The translations under genes and the position numbers were made by a program. From an uncultured Lachnospiraceae bacterium (lineage in GTDB: Bacteria; Bacillota; Clostridia; Lachnospirales; Lachnospiraceae): 29,209 nucleotides of DNA. The notes below the pieces were generated by a model. It worked only from the letters and a program-made list of their open reading frames with translations, was not told the origin of the DNA and ran no database searches. Positions 6,519 through 14,722 of this stretch are shown piece after piece (the first letter of the stretch is position 1; every line of letters begins with the position of its first letter). The stretch spans positions 1 to 29,209 of the forward strand of contig CANRJU010000002.1 in NCBI GenBank assembly GCA_947631075.1. The letters are read 5' to 3'.

Positions 6519-7877
6519 GATGCCGGTCAGCTTTTTATAGACGTCGTCCACCAGCTCTGGGGGCGAGACGAGCTTTAGCTGGTCGGACATCATGACGCAG
6601 AAGCCCAGGGCGTTATCGTACTGGACATTTTTTACGGTGGCGACCAGACGGCTCTCGAAGGGAGCGTCCCCGTCCGGATTTTCCTGCTCCTTAGAAACGG
6701 GCTGTTTCTCCAGCGAAATATTCTCCCCGAAATAATCCACCAATATCTGAAGACTCTCCGGTGCGCACAAAAAGCGGCAGTCCACCAAATTTTCATTCTG
6801 ATAGATTCTCATTTCCGGATAGGTATTGGCATACTGGATGGCGTCAAATTCATAGACGCCGGATTTTTTTCTGCGGAAATAACGTTTAAGGAGCGCCGGA
6901 ACGGGAGCCCGCTTTGCCTCTACTAGGTCCCCGTTTGCGTCGGTCTCTCTGTGGAGCTTAACAGACACGATCCGGTCCAGCCGGAAATGAGTCGGATTGT
7001 CATGGTTTTTGTGGGTGGCAATCAGATAATGCTTTCCCTCGTTCCACATCGTCGCATAGGGGTTGAGGATATAGGGCTTTTTCGGATTCCTGGCGTGAAA
7101 GCTGACTCTCCCGCTTTCGCTCATGTCGTAGATGCCGTAGATTACCTCAATCTGACATTTTCGCTCAATCGCCTCATAGACGCACTGTATGTTCGAGAGA
7201 AATTGGGACGGCTTTACGGGCAGGCCGGTCGACTTCCGCCTGGGCGGTTTGGGCCTGTCGGGAAGAGCTTCAATCTGATCCGGAACGAGTCCTTGATTTT
7301 TTTTGTCGCAAGCCGGCTGCAGAACCCGCAGACGGGCGAGAAGGAAATCTTTTTCTTCCTTAGAGAGATAGCGGCTGCTGCGTATGATTCCGAAAAGCAT
7401 GTCCATATCGCTTTTCGAGAGAATCGGCTCAAAATAGTACCGGCGATGCAACCGGGTGGAACTTCCTTTGCGGGATTTTAGCGGACTGGCGGAATTTCCC
7501 TTGCGGGACTTCGGCGGACGAGCGGTGCGGACGCTGCCGCCGCAGACGAACGCCAAAAGCTGAAAAAGCTTGTCAAACGCCGCGTCCTTGCCCTGGCGGT
7601 CCTCCAGCCTGCAGAAATGCTCAAGGTGTCTGCGGAGCGTGCGGTCGCAAGAAACGCCGTCCAAGTCAGAAATCAGGAAACACATCTTGTCGAACACATC
7701 GGCAATCGATAGGACACAATCCTTGTCCGTGGCGGTTTTCAATACATAGAGAGCTAAGAACGGCTGAAAGTACTTGATAAGTTCTGTGTATTCTTTATTA
7801 AAAGAAGCGCTCTGTCCGGTATCCTGGAAGTTATTAAAGGAGGCGGCCTGTCCGGCGCTTTGACTCTGGCTGTTCAT
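6498..7877 (-). CDS. WYL-domain transcriptional regulator
   Basis: This 459-residue protein carries a WYL domain at about residues 225-340, recognisable from the IEVIYGIYDMS strand, the KKPYILNPYATMWNEGKHYL core and FRLDRI. A WCX-like C-terminal extension follows. WYL proteins bind nucleic-acid-type ligands and regulate stress, DNA-damage and phage-defence loci. The N-terminal part probably holds a winged helix but is divergent. Two short internal repeats (GQ(A/S)ASFN and K(S)RKG(N/S)S) mark low-complexity linkers. The start at 7877 follows AAAGGGTG; an upstream in-frame ATG lacks a site. It is divergent from the AAA+ gene at 8043, and palindromes lie in the shared promoter region. Confidence 0.88.
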   Translation of the reverse strand: MNSQSQSAGQAASFNNFQDTGQSASFNKEYTELIKYFQPFLALYVLKTATDKDCVLSIADVFDKMCFLISDLDGVSCDRTLRRHLEHFCRLEDRQGKDAAFDKLFQLLAFVCGGSVRTARPPKSRKGNSASPLKSRKGSSTRLHRRYYFEPILSKSDMDMLFGIIRSSRYLSKEEKDFLLARLRVLQPACDKKNQGLVPDQIEALPDRPKPPRRKSTGLPVKPSQFLSNIQCVYEAIERKCQIEVIYGIYDMSESGRVSFHARNPKKPYILNPYATMWNEGKHYLIATHKNHDNPTHFRLDRIVSVKLHRETDANGDLVEAKRAPVPALLKRYFRRKKSGVYEFDAIQYANTYPEMRIYQNENLVDCRFLCAPESLQILVDYFGENISLEKQPVSKEQENPDGDAPFESRLVATVKNVQYDNALGFCVMMSDQLKLVSPPELVDDVYKKLTGIAEKYKP

Positions 7878-7911
7878 AGTGTATTCACCCTTTCTCTGAT
7901 GTTTTTTTAAA

Positions 7912-7940
7912 ATAATAGCAAAAAATGACGAATTCGTCAA
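7912..7940 (-). promoter_or_regulatory. WYL gene promoter with perfect palindromic operator
   Basis: On the minus strand TTGACG (7940-7935) and TATTAT (7917-7912) are separated by 17 bp. A perfect 14-bp palindrome, TGACGAATTCGTCA (7926-7939), covers most of the -35 box and the spacer start. A dimeric repressor bound there would block the promoter, so autoregulation by the WYL protein is plausible. Confidence 0.7.
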
Positions 7941-7973
7941 TTTTTTTCAAACGGAATAGTTTATCATGAAGAA

Positions 7974-8001
7974 TGTAAAATTCAAGAAGAAAAATTTTAC
8001 A
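7974..8001. promoter_or_regulatory. 9-bp inverted repeat upstream of the AAA+ gene
   Basis: TGTAAAATT (7974-7982) and AATTTTACA (7993-8001) are exact reverse complements separated by 10 bases. The site lies 41-69 bp before the AAA+ start codon, at a position where a promoter would be expected, although I see no clear -35/-10 pair. It differs in sequence from the 7926-7939 palindrome. Confidence 0.5.
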
Positions 8002-8042
8002 TATAGAAATAAAAATAATAAAATAAAGAAGGAGGATACGGC

Positions 8043-9986
8043 ATGAAAAAACTGAATATTTTGCAGCCGGAGGTGAGGGTTGCCTATCTGAACGGAAGCA
8101 ATCAGGGGATGGATTATTTGAGACCCTTTAGGGACTTAGAGCCCGATGCGCTCCGCAAAGATGTGGGGAATGGAGCGGCGCAGTTTAAGGAGCTGATGGA
8201 GATTATCGATAGCCAGAAGAAACCTCCCAAGTGTGTGATCATCAATTGTAACAGTGTTGAGGAAGGGCTGATGGCCGTGGACTATCTGGCGGTCTTTTTC
8301 AACCGGGAGGATGAAGCAAGAGAGTGCCTCGACAGCTGGGAGGATTGGGAGGATGATTGCGAATCCGACGATGAGTGTGAGGAATACATGTTTGACACGG
8401 AAGACGACGGGATTGATTCATGCTTCACCGACGGAGAGGGGAGGTGGCAGGAGGATCCGTGGAAAATCCCAGTGGTAAAGTACGAGAGTCTGTCAATGAT
8501 GTTCCCGATGGTAAATTTTGCCCCGCAAAATTCATTCATGTACGGAGGAGCCGCAAGCGGGCAGAACAATATGCCGGGCTGGTACTACGCGCTGAAGGAG
8601 AGCATATGCTTTGTTGCAAGAGAGAGCGATCGTATCACGGTGGATAAGCTTAAAAGATATCGAGAGAATAAGCATGTTTTCATCATCCGGGTAAAGGATG
8701 AGGACGCTGGCATGATTCATGAATGTTGGAGAGAACATGACCAGGAAGATGTTCTCGAACAATTATCTGAGGTCGCGTTTGAGTTCGCCGCAGAGATCGT
8801 AAACATAGGAGCGGACGAGGAGACGATGAAGAATTATCGGGCCAATCTCTTTGAAAACTTTGTTGAGGAAAAAGGGTATGCTCTGACGGAGAAATTTCCT
8901 GTTGATAATGTTGTGAGAAAAATAACCGGGGAAAAAAGGAAGAACGAACCGTCGTTCATCGGAAAAGCCATCGATTATGTCACAAGGAATATTCCAAAAG
9001 GCGCAGAGCTTGAGGAAAAGCATTTTAAAATATTGAACAAATTAAAAATGTTTGCCAAAATGGATGAGGAGAAAAAAGAAGGGAAGGCCATGAGCAGGCT
9101 GGAGAATGAGCTGATCGGAATGGAAGACGTAAAGAAGCAGGTCAAAAGAATCGTTCGGACGATGAAATTCCATCGGAGACGCAGGGAAAGAGGGATGAAG
9201 AACAGCTTTTATCACAACGTGTTTATGATGGTCGGAGCGCCCGGCACGGCAAAGACGACGATCGCGGAGATTTTGGGAGACATTATGGCAGAGGAAGGGC
9301 TCCTGAAGGGCGGCGAATTTATCGCCATCAACGGAGCAGAGCTCAAGGGACAATATGTCGGACACTCCGCGCCGAAGGTGGCAAAGATTTTTGAGGAGAA
9401 CGACGTCATTTTTATCGACGAGGCCTACTCGATTGCGGCGGGAGCGAAAGGAGAGTATGATTCCTTCAGCCAGGAGGCGGTCGCGCAGCTTGTCAGCGAG
9501 CTGGAAAAGCACGGGGAGGATCGGCTGGTCCTGTTCGCGGGATACGGCGGAACGGATGTGTCGGAAAAGGATAACCGGATGAAGGATTTTCTGGACATCA
9601 ATCCGGGGATTAAAAGCAGAATCAACGCGACCATATCTTTTAATTCTTACAGCGCGGACGAGATGGTAGATATTTTTATGCACAGAGCAAAAATGGAACA
9701 GTACACGGTCGGCGAGGACGCGGATGCCGTTGCGAGGGAGTATTTTGAGGAGCGCAGGAACGCGCCGGACTTCGGAAACGGACGCGAGGCGAGAAGCCTG
9801 TTTGAAAACGCGGTTGCCGAGGTAGCGCAGCGGGTTGCCGACGTACCGGAGGAGGAGATAACGGACCAGATGTTATCGGAGATCCTCGCGGTGGACGTGA
9901 AAAACGCGGTCGAGCAGCTGAAGCTCGGAGACGCAGCGCAGAGAGGAGCAGTTACCCATAAGACGAAATTAGGATTTGTGGGCTGA
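8043..9986 (+). CDS. CbbX/SpoVK-like AAA+ ATPase with novel acidic N-terminal region
   Basis: This 647-residue protein has a C-terminal AAA+ module of the CbxX/CfqX family (about residues 350-620). It shows Walker A GAPGTAKTT (398-406), Walker B VIFIDE (D459, E460), a sensor-1 region LVLFAGYGGTD, an arginine-finger region NPGIKSR and sensor-2 GNGREARSLFENA. Such ATPases form hexameric rings that remodel partner proteins. The N-terminal 340 residues match nothing I recognise and include a very acidic Asp/Glu/Trp/Cys-rich stretch near residues 95-135. The start follows AGAAGGAGGATACGGC. It is divergent from the WYL gene and followed 32 bp later by a small gene, which may be its client or adaptor. 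Confidence 0.88.
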   Translation: MKKLNILQPEVRVAYLNGSNQGMDYLRPFRDLEPDALRKDVGNGAAQFKELMEIIDSQKKPPKCVIINCNSVEEGLMAVDYLAVFFNREDEARECLDSWEDWEDDCESDDECEEYMFDTEDDGIDSCFTDGEGRWQEDPWKIPVVKYESLSMMFPMVNFAPQNSFMYGGAASGQNNMPGWYYALKESICFVARESDRITVDKLKRYRENKHVFIIRVKDEDAGMIHECWREHDQEDVLEQLSEVAFEFAAEIVNIGADEETMKNYRANLFENFVEEKGYALTEKFPVDNVVRKITGEKRKNEPSFIGKAIDYVTRNIPKGAELEEKHFKILNKLKMFAKMDEEKKEGKAMSRLENELIGMEDVKKQVKRIVRTMKFHRRRRERGMKNSFYHNVFMMVGAPGTAKTTIAEILGDIMAEEGLLKGGEFIAINGAELKGQYVGHSAPKVAKIFEENDVIFIDEAYSIAAGAKGEYDSFSQEAVAQLVSELEKHGEDRLVLFAGYGGTDVSEKDNRMKDFLDINPGIKSRINATISFNSYSADEMVDIFMHRAKMEQYTVGEDADAVAREYFEERRNAPDFGNGREARSLFENAVAEVAQRVADVPEEEITDQMLSEILAVDVKNAVEQLKLGDAAQRGAVTHKTKLGFVG

Positions 9987-10018
9987 CATGATTTTTGATT
10001 TGAATGGAGGAATTTCAA

Positions 10019-10543
10019 ATGTTAGATGATGGTTACAAATACGCAGATATTTTACGGAGAGAATCTTCTTTACACGATGAGGATATGCAGATTATTTTCC
10101 GCCCGGCGGGGGAGCTGGTATTCCAATGGGATTCGGAGCGCAGAGAGACCTGCTTTGAAGTGGCGAATCTGGACGAGGCGTGCGCAGGAGTAAAAGATCT
10201 TATGTGTATTCTTCAGGGAATGGGAGTGGGAGTGAACGCCGTCGACCACATAGATATCAGAGATTTTATGGAGGGACGAAAAGGATGTATTGTGACTGAG
10301 GAGTGCGGGGACGTCGAGCAGCTTTCGGATATGGCAGACAGCCTGTGCGGACGGCTGCGGGAGATGGCGGGCGGACGGAAAGTGAGCGGTTTGTTTGCGA
10401 TTGGGCACAATATGACGCTGTGCGATTACAATCTCATCGCGGATCATTTGGAGGAGGAGCTGCAGGTTGAGAATGGGATGCGCGCGGTGTATGATGAGAG
10501 GAATGAGGCTCCGGGGCTGACCGTGTTTGCCGTTCTAAAGTAA
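10019..10543 (+). CDS. Uncharacterised protein downstream of the AAA+ ATPase
   Basis: I do not recognise this 174-residue protein by name. The ATG at 10019 is chosen because TGGAGGAA ends six bases upstream. It lies 32 bp after the AAA+ gene on the same strand, so the two are probably one transcript. It is acidic and cytoplasmic-looking, with no signal peptide or membrane segment. The C-terminal third (SGLFAIGHNMTLCDYNLIAD through PGLTVFAVLK) has a strand-helix-strand pattern reminiscent of the C-terminal domain of FtsZ. That is only a visual resemblance, and the tubulin GTP-binding motif is absent. Confidence 0.75.
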   Translation: MLDDGYKYADILRRESSLHDEDMQIIFRPAGELVFQWDSERRETCFEVANLDEACAGVKDLMCILQGMGVGVNAVDHIDIRDFMEGRKGCIVTEECGDVEQLSDMADSLCGRLREMAGGRKVSGLFAIGHNMTLCDYNLIADHLEEELQVENGMRAVYDERNEAPGLTVFAVLK

Positions 10544-10552
10544 ATGGGGATA

Positions 10553-10582
10553 AGAGGAATTCAAAACCAGAGGAATTCAAAA
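10553..10582. repeat. Two tandem copies of a 14-bp element before the RyR/TIR operon
   Basis: AGAGGAATTCAAAA occurs at 10553-10566 and again at 10569-10582 (16-bp period). The rest of the 129-bp gap (to 10672) is AT-rich. It holds a possible -10, TAAAAT (10611-10616), preceded by TATGTGA, but no convincing -35 box. The repeat could be a regulator site for the downstream operon. Confidence 0.45.
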
Positions 10583-10672
10583 AATACGTGCAATTTAGAC
10601 CAGTATGTGATAAAATAACTTTGATGCATACATATAACACGAGTAAATACAATGATGAGCAAGGGGATAATT

Positions 10673-12661
10673 ATGAGTTACACAATGCTAAATAATGATT
10701 TGATCAAGAAACATGACTACGCACCGGAATCGCTTGAAGGTGCTGCGCTTTCATTTATCAGGGAATATTGCGAGGGACTGCGGTTTGATAAATGCAGGGC
10801 GATATCCATATTGAATGACAATCTTGATTTTGACGGTACCGGCCTTAAAGCAAATCAGATTCCATTCAATATGGAAAAGGATATCGACAGATTATGCCTT
10901 GAAAATGCGGTAGACCGTTTTCTGAAATCTGGGAAAAAAGAAGACGCTTTTGATGTATATTTCTGCTATCTTGAGATGTTTGTCGGAGACTATCGGAAGA
11001 CCAGAAGAATGATAGAACTGCTTTCCGAGTTTGAAGCAAATGGAAGCGGACTTCTTATGAAGCACAGAGACCACTATTCTCATTCGGTTTATGTTTTTGT
11101 TCTGGGAATGGCAATTTATCAGTCAAATGAGATATTTAGAAAAGAGTACAAGAAACATTACGGGATAGATGATGAAAAAGCTGCTGCGGCTCATTACCTG
11201 CAGTATTGGGGATTGTGCTCCTTGTTCCATGATATTGGTTATCCCTTTGAACTGCCCTTTGAACAGGTATGTTCGTATTTTGAGGTTGAGGGAGACAAAA
11301 GAGAGAACAGGCCATTTATGGCATATCATGAGCTGGAGAGCGTTATCACAATAGATGATAAGGTTAAGGATGTGCTGTCAAGGATTTGTGAAGGGAAAAA
11401 ATTCGATACAACAAACGATGTGTTTGCCTATATTTTGTATGTAAAAATGGGAAAGGAGTACGGCTTTTCCGAGGAGCAGATGCGGACATTTCTTGTAGAA
11501 AAACCGAAGCAGCCCAATGAGTTCAACCATTTTATGGATCATGCGTATTTCAGCGCGACGATCCTGTTCAGGAAGCTGTTCGAAGAAATGGATATTGAAA
11601 TGAGGCCTGAATACTTGGATGCACTGACTGCTATCTTAATGCATAACAGCCTCTACAAATTCTGTATCGCTCATTATAAGAGTGAGGGGAATAAACCGTT
11701 CAGGGCTGCATTGCATCCACTTGCATATATGCTTATGCTTTGTGATGAGTTGCAGTGCTGGGACAGAACCGCTTACGGAAGAAATTCCAAGAAGGAACTG
11801 CATCCGATGGGATGTTCCTTTGATTTTTCCGGAAACGATATTAAAGCGATTTATCTGTTTGATGAAAGAGAGATGGACAAGATCAATCAGTTTAAAGACG
11901 GATATATTGAGTGGCTTCAAAATCCCGAAAAGGGAAAAGCACCAGGATTGAAAGCGTATTCCGGAATGTATCTTAGAAAGAATGGCGTTTCGGGCTTTCA
12001 GGAGGACATAGAACGGATCGTAGACCTGACCGAGATTCATTTGGATGTGGAGACCGGAATAGCTGAGCATATTCACGCCGGAAATCGAAGCTATCTGTCC
12101 GACAGTAATTTTATTAATCTATACAATTTTGCCATCATACTAAACGGACGCTGGAGCAGTGACGGCTGGAAAAGGGCAAAGAAGGCCGGACAGGAAGAAC
12201 AGTACTTAAGCGACAGCAAAGTTGTGGCTGAATTTACGGAAAGCTTCAAGAATCTTTCGCTGGAATATAAATTGTCCAATATTAATCAGGCGAAATCGTT
12301 TGCAAAATACATGAACATGATCGGGTGCTTTTATCATGATAAAGAAGTTGATTTTGAACAGGTTGAGTCATTCACCGAGGAAGAACTTGTCAAGATAGGC
12401 AAAGCGGAGCACCACAGATGGCTTCAGGAGCATTATGATATGGGCTGGACATATGGAACGCCCGAAAAAGCCAAACGCGATTTTGAGCGGAAGCATATGG
12501 ATATGATCCCGGGCTTTGCAGGATTTACGGTATCGGAGGAAGCGGCGCAGCAGAACTACGAAAGACTGGATAAGGAAACGCAGGACAAGGATAAAGACCC
12601 GATGGAATGTATGCTGACTATGCTTAAGATGTTTGGCGGACTTAGGATATACAGATTATAG
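10673..12661 (+). CDS. HD-domain protein with C-terminal RyR domain
   Basis: First gene of the operon, 662 residues. The ATG at 10673 follows AAGGGGA by five bases; two ATGs 18-21 bases earlier lack a site. The central region is an HD phosphohydrolase-type domain: HRDHYSHS (H131-H137), the metal-binding pair H186-D187 in LFHDIGYP, H290 in FMDHAYF, H324 in LMHNS, and DELQCWDR (D358). HD enzymes hydrolyse nucleotides, cyclic nucleotides or phosphoesters. The last ~95 residues fit the RyR domain: AEHHRWLQEHYDMGWTYG (W583), then the DKDKDPMEC segment and GLRIYRL ending. RyR domains in bacteria are suspected ligand-binding modules. A second RyR protein closes the operon. Substrate and ligand are unknown. 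Confidence 0.82.
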   Translation: MSYTMLNNDLIKKHDYAPESLEGAALSFIREYCEGLRFDKCRAISILNDNLDFDGTGLKANQIPFNMEKDIDRLCLENAVDRFLKSGKKEDAFDVYFCYLEMFVGDYRKTRRMIELLSEFEANGSGLLMKHRDHYSHSVYVFVLGMAIYQSNEIFRKEYKKHYGIDDEKAAAAHYLQYWGLCSLFHDIGYPFELPFEQVCSYFEVEGDKRENRPFMAYHELESVITIDDKVKDVLSRICEGKKFDTTNDVFAYILYVKMGKEYGFSEEQMRTFLVEKPKQPNEFNHFMDHAYFSATILFRKLFEEMDIEMRPEYLDALTAILMHNSLYKFCIAHYKSEGNKPFRAALHPLAYMLMLCDELQCWDRTAYGRNSKKELHPMGCSFDFSGNDIKAIYLFDEREMDKINQFKDGYIEWLQNPEKGKAPGLKAYSGMYLRKNGVSGFQEDIERIVDLTEIHLDVETGIAEHIHAGNRSYLSDSNFINLYNFAIILNGRWSSDGWKRAKKAGQEEQYLSDSKVVAEFTESFKNLSLEYKLSNINQAKSFAKYMNMIGCFYHDKEVDFEQVESFTEEELVKIGKAEHHRWLQEHYDMGWTYGTPEKAKRDFERKHMDMIPGFAGFTVSEEAAQQNYERLDKETQDKDKDPMECMLTMLKMFGGLRIYRL

Positions 12662-12668
12662 GAGGTTT

Positions 12669-12914
12669 TTGATCATTGGGAAAAATAAAATAGATTTATG
12701 GGAAGATAAGTTTCCGGTTGAATTCAAGATAGCAAATTCAAGACTTTGTTATGATCCTACGGATCCTCGTGATTTAGAATTTGATTTGGATATACAGATG
12801 TTTGAGAAAACGCAGGATTTTACCAAGAGATTTTCATTTACTGTTTCTGGTAAAGAAGACACCTATGATTTTATTTATCTTGGAGATTTATATCACAAAG
12901 AGAAAGGCAAGTAA
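12669..12914 (+). CDS. Small uncharacterised protein between HD-RyR and TIR genes
   Basis: This short AT-rich gene encodes about 81 residues with charged, strand-rich sequence (FPVEFKIANSRLCYDPTDPR, then FDLDIQMFEKTQDF) and no membrane segment. I do not recognise a family. The start is uncertain. AGGAGG (12660-12665) overlaps the stop of the HD-RyR gene, but the only standard start nearby is TTG at 12669, very close to it. An ATT at 12675 has better spacing, and a TTG at 12633 would overlap the upstream gene without a site. Its place inside a tight operon makes it probably real, perhaps an accessory subunit or inhibitor of the TIR protein that follows 36 bp later. Confidence 0.65.
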   Translation: MIIGKNKIDLWEDKFPVEFKIANSRLCYDPTDPRDLEFDLDIQMFEKTQDFTKRFSFTVSGKEDTYDFIYLGDLYHKEKGK

Positions 12915-12950
12915 GAAAGGAACGATTTGTTTTTGGAGGAGAATAGTTAA

Positions 12951-14681
12951 ATGAGCAATGTAAAAGAAGAACGAAAGAAAGATGCGAAAGGTGGACATAT
13001 TCGTGAATTAGAACAAAGGGGGAGTATTGTTAAAAATTCTGATGGCAAACCGTATGTATTTATAAGCTACAGTTCTAAGGATTGGAAGAAAGTATTGTAT
13101 GAAATTGTTTATGAGTTATGTATGAAAAAAGGTCTGCGGGTGTATTTTGATACTAAATTTGACGAGGGATCTGATTCTTGGTTGACACAGTTTCAAGACA
13201 ATATGAGTGATGATAATTGTAGGGCTGTATTAGCTTTTGTAAGCCCAAACTATAAAACCAGCTATGCGACACTTATGGAATTAATGTCTGCTTGTGAGGA
13301 TATAGACAGTGCACCAACACCTATATTGCCTATATATATTGGTAATGAGGATTGTAGGGATTATGGTAATACGGGTTTGGGAACTCGAAGGTTTCCAGAC
13401 AATAGTACCAATGATTTGTGGGATCGAGAATTAGAGGTGTTTAATGATCTTTTTGAAAACCTTATGTCTAAAGATATAATTAGATATAAAGAGCGGGCAA
13501 GAAGATTATATTCTCGTTCTAAAGAGCCTATTATACCTTATGATTCAGATAAATCTGAAGGTAAGATTTACTTGAACAAAAAAAATAATGCAGAATTGAT
13601 AACAATGATTCTTTCGGGTATTAATATGAATAATATAGATGGCGTGAACAAAGATATAGTGGATGCTGTTTACGACAAATTAAATGCGATGGGGTACGGA
13701 GATGTTTTTGATAAAGATCTAGTAAAGTCAGACAAGCCTACAGAAATTGATGAGAATGCATATCAAAATCAAGGGAAAACGATTTCATCTTCCGATAATC
13801 ATAGCGACGCAGGTTCAGCGGAAGATACGGATGAAAAGCTATGGAACGCAGGAGCGAAAACCGTCTGTGAACCGCTGGAATCGTCAGTTGGTCTATGGCG
13901 TTATAATTCGAAGGACGCCAATGTCCTGCTTGAGTGGGACGGGCAGTCAAAGGACTGTATTGTGAAAAAGGGCAGCAAAGTTGCGAGGGAAGCCGTAAAC
14001 TTTGCAACTTCTGTACCGGCTGCTAAGGATCTGAAGGAGAAGCTGAAGGCAGGCGGATACATAGTGGATGATTGTTTCGTGAAAGATTACGAATGTGATA
14101 AGATATCCACTTTGATGAATGTGCTCTACGGGGGCTCCGTTAGTATGCCCAATGAGATAAGGCGTGGGAAGCTGAAGAAAGTGTCTGAATCGAATCAGGT
14201 TGGTTTTACCGAGCCGGAATCGAAAGACGACGGTCTGATTGAGCCGTCGCTTGGGGGCGGATTAGGCGATACTCCGTCAATCGGCATATGGCGTTATAAG
14301 ACTTTGAAGGGTGCCGATGCTATGCTTGAGTGGGATGGGGAATCAAAGAGCTGCATCGTGAAAAAGGATAGCAAAGCTGCGCAGGAGGCCGCAGGCTTTG
14401 GAAAACTGCTGCCTGCTAAAAAAATGAAGGAGGAACTGAAGGCAGGCGGATATATAGTGCATGACCGCTTCGTGAAGGACTACGAATGTGATAAAATATC
14501 TACTCTGATTAATGTGCTCTGCGGGGGTTCTGTCAGCATGCCAGGGGAGATAAAGACTGGGAAGCTGAAGAAAGTGTCTGAATCGGATTCCCTGTCAGGG
14601 ACAGAAAACAATATACCAGTGAAGATTCGCAATACATTCGGTTCGGGCAATGGGAAAGAAGGACTTGGCAGCCTTCTGTGA
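12951..14681 (+). CDS. TIR-domain protein with two tandem DUF4357-like modules
   Basis: This 576-residue protein begins, after GGAGGAG, with a short basic leader and then a TIR domain (about residues 33-165). The domain shows KPYVFISYSSKDW, a YFDTKFDEGSDSW strand-loop, and SYATLMELMSA with E110 in the position of the catalytic glutamate of NAD-cleaving TIR enzymes. A linker is followed by two copies of a ~100-residue module at about 314-413 and 445-544. Each copy runs from WRY through LEWDG, CIVKK, LKAGGYIV, FVKDYECDKIST and GGSVSMP to GKLKKVSES. The pattern resembles DUF4357, usually found at the ends of nucleases or restriction proteins. Its role is probably binding of nucleic acid or a partner. 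TIR proteins in defence make NAD-derived signals or deplete NAD. The N-terminal half is much AT-richer than the C-terminal half. Confidence 0.86.
   Translation: MSNVKEERKKDAKGGHIRELEQRGSIVKNSDGKPYVFISYSSKDWKKVLYEIVYELCMKKGLRVYFDTKFDEGSDSWLTQFQDNMSDDNCRAVLAFVSPNYKTSYATLMELMSACEDIDSAPTPILPIYIGNEDCRDYGNTGLGTRRFPDNSTNDLWDRELEVFNDLFENLMSKDIIRYKERARRLYSRSKEPIIPYDSDKSEGKIYLNKKNNAELITMILSGINMNNIDGVNKDIVDAVYDKLNAMGYGDVFDKDLVKSDKPTEIDENAYQNQGKTISSSDNHSDAGSAEDTDEKLWNAGAKTVCEPLESSVGLWRYNSKDANVLLEWDGQSKDCIVKKGSKVAREAVNFATSVPAAKDLKEKLKAGGYIVDDCFVKDYECDKISTLMNVLYGGSVSMPNEIRRGKLKKVSESNQVGFTEPESKDDGLIEPSLGGGLGDTPSIGIWRYKTLKGADAMLEWDGESKSCIVKKDSKAAQEAAGFGKLLPAKKMKEELKAGGYIVHDRFVKDYECDKISTLINVLCGGSVSMPGEIKTGKLKKVSESDSLSGTENNIPVKIRNTFGSGNGKEGLGSLL
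13894..14191 (+). repeat. First unit of a 393-bp-period coding repeat in the TIR gene
   Basis: This segment is repeated at 14287-14584, offset exactly 393 bases (131 codons). Both units start in TATGGCGTTAT and end in GGGAAGCTGAAGAAAGTGTC, with many internal identities. Frame is kept, so it is a tandem domain duplication inside the TIR protein. Identity at both ends suggests the duplication is recent or maintained by gene conversion. Confidence 0.85.
14287..14584 (+). repeat. Second unit of the coding repeat in the TIR gene
   Basis: It is the downstream copy of 13894-14191. Differences are mostly conservative at the protein level (for example VDDCF versus VHDRF, and VLYGG versus VLCGG), which suggests both units are under selection as functional domains. 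Confidence 0.85.
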
Positions 14682-14722
14682 TTCTGACAGACCGGAGCGG
14701 ATATAGGAAAGGGGGTTTTTTG

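Noticed and set aside
13894..14584. Tandem duplication as an assembly artefact
   Set aside because: The two units differ at many codons but keep frame and protein pattern, which fits real paralogous domains.
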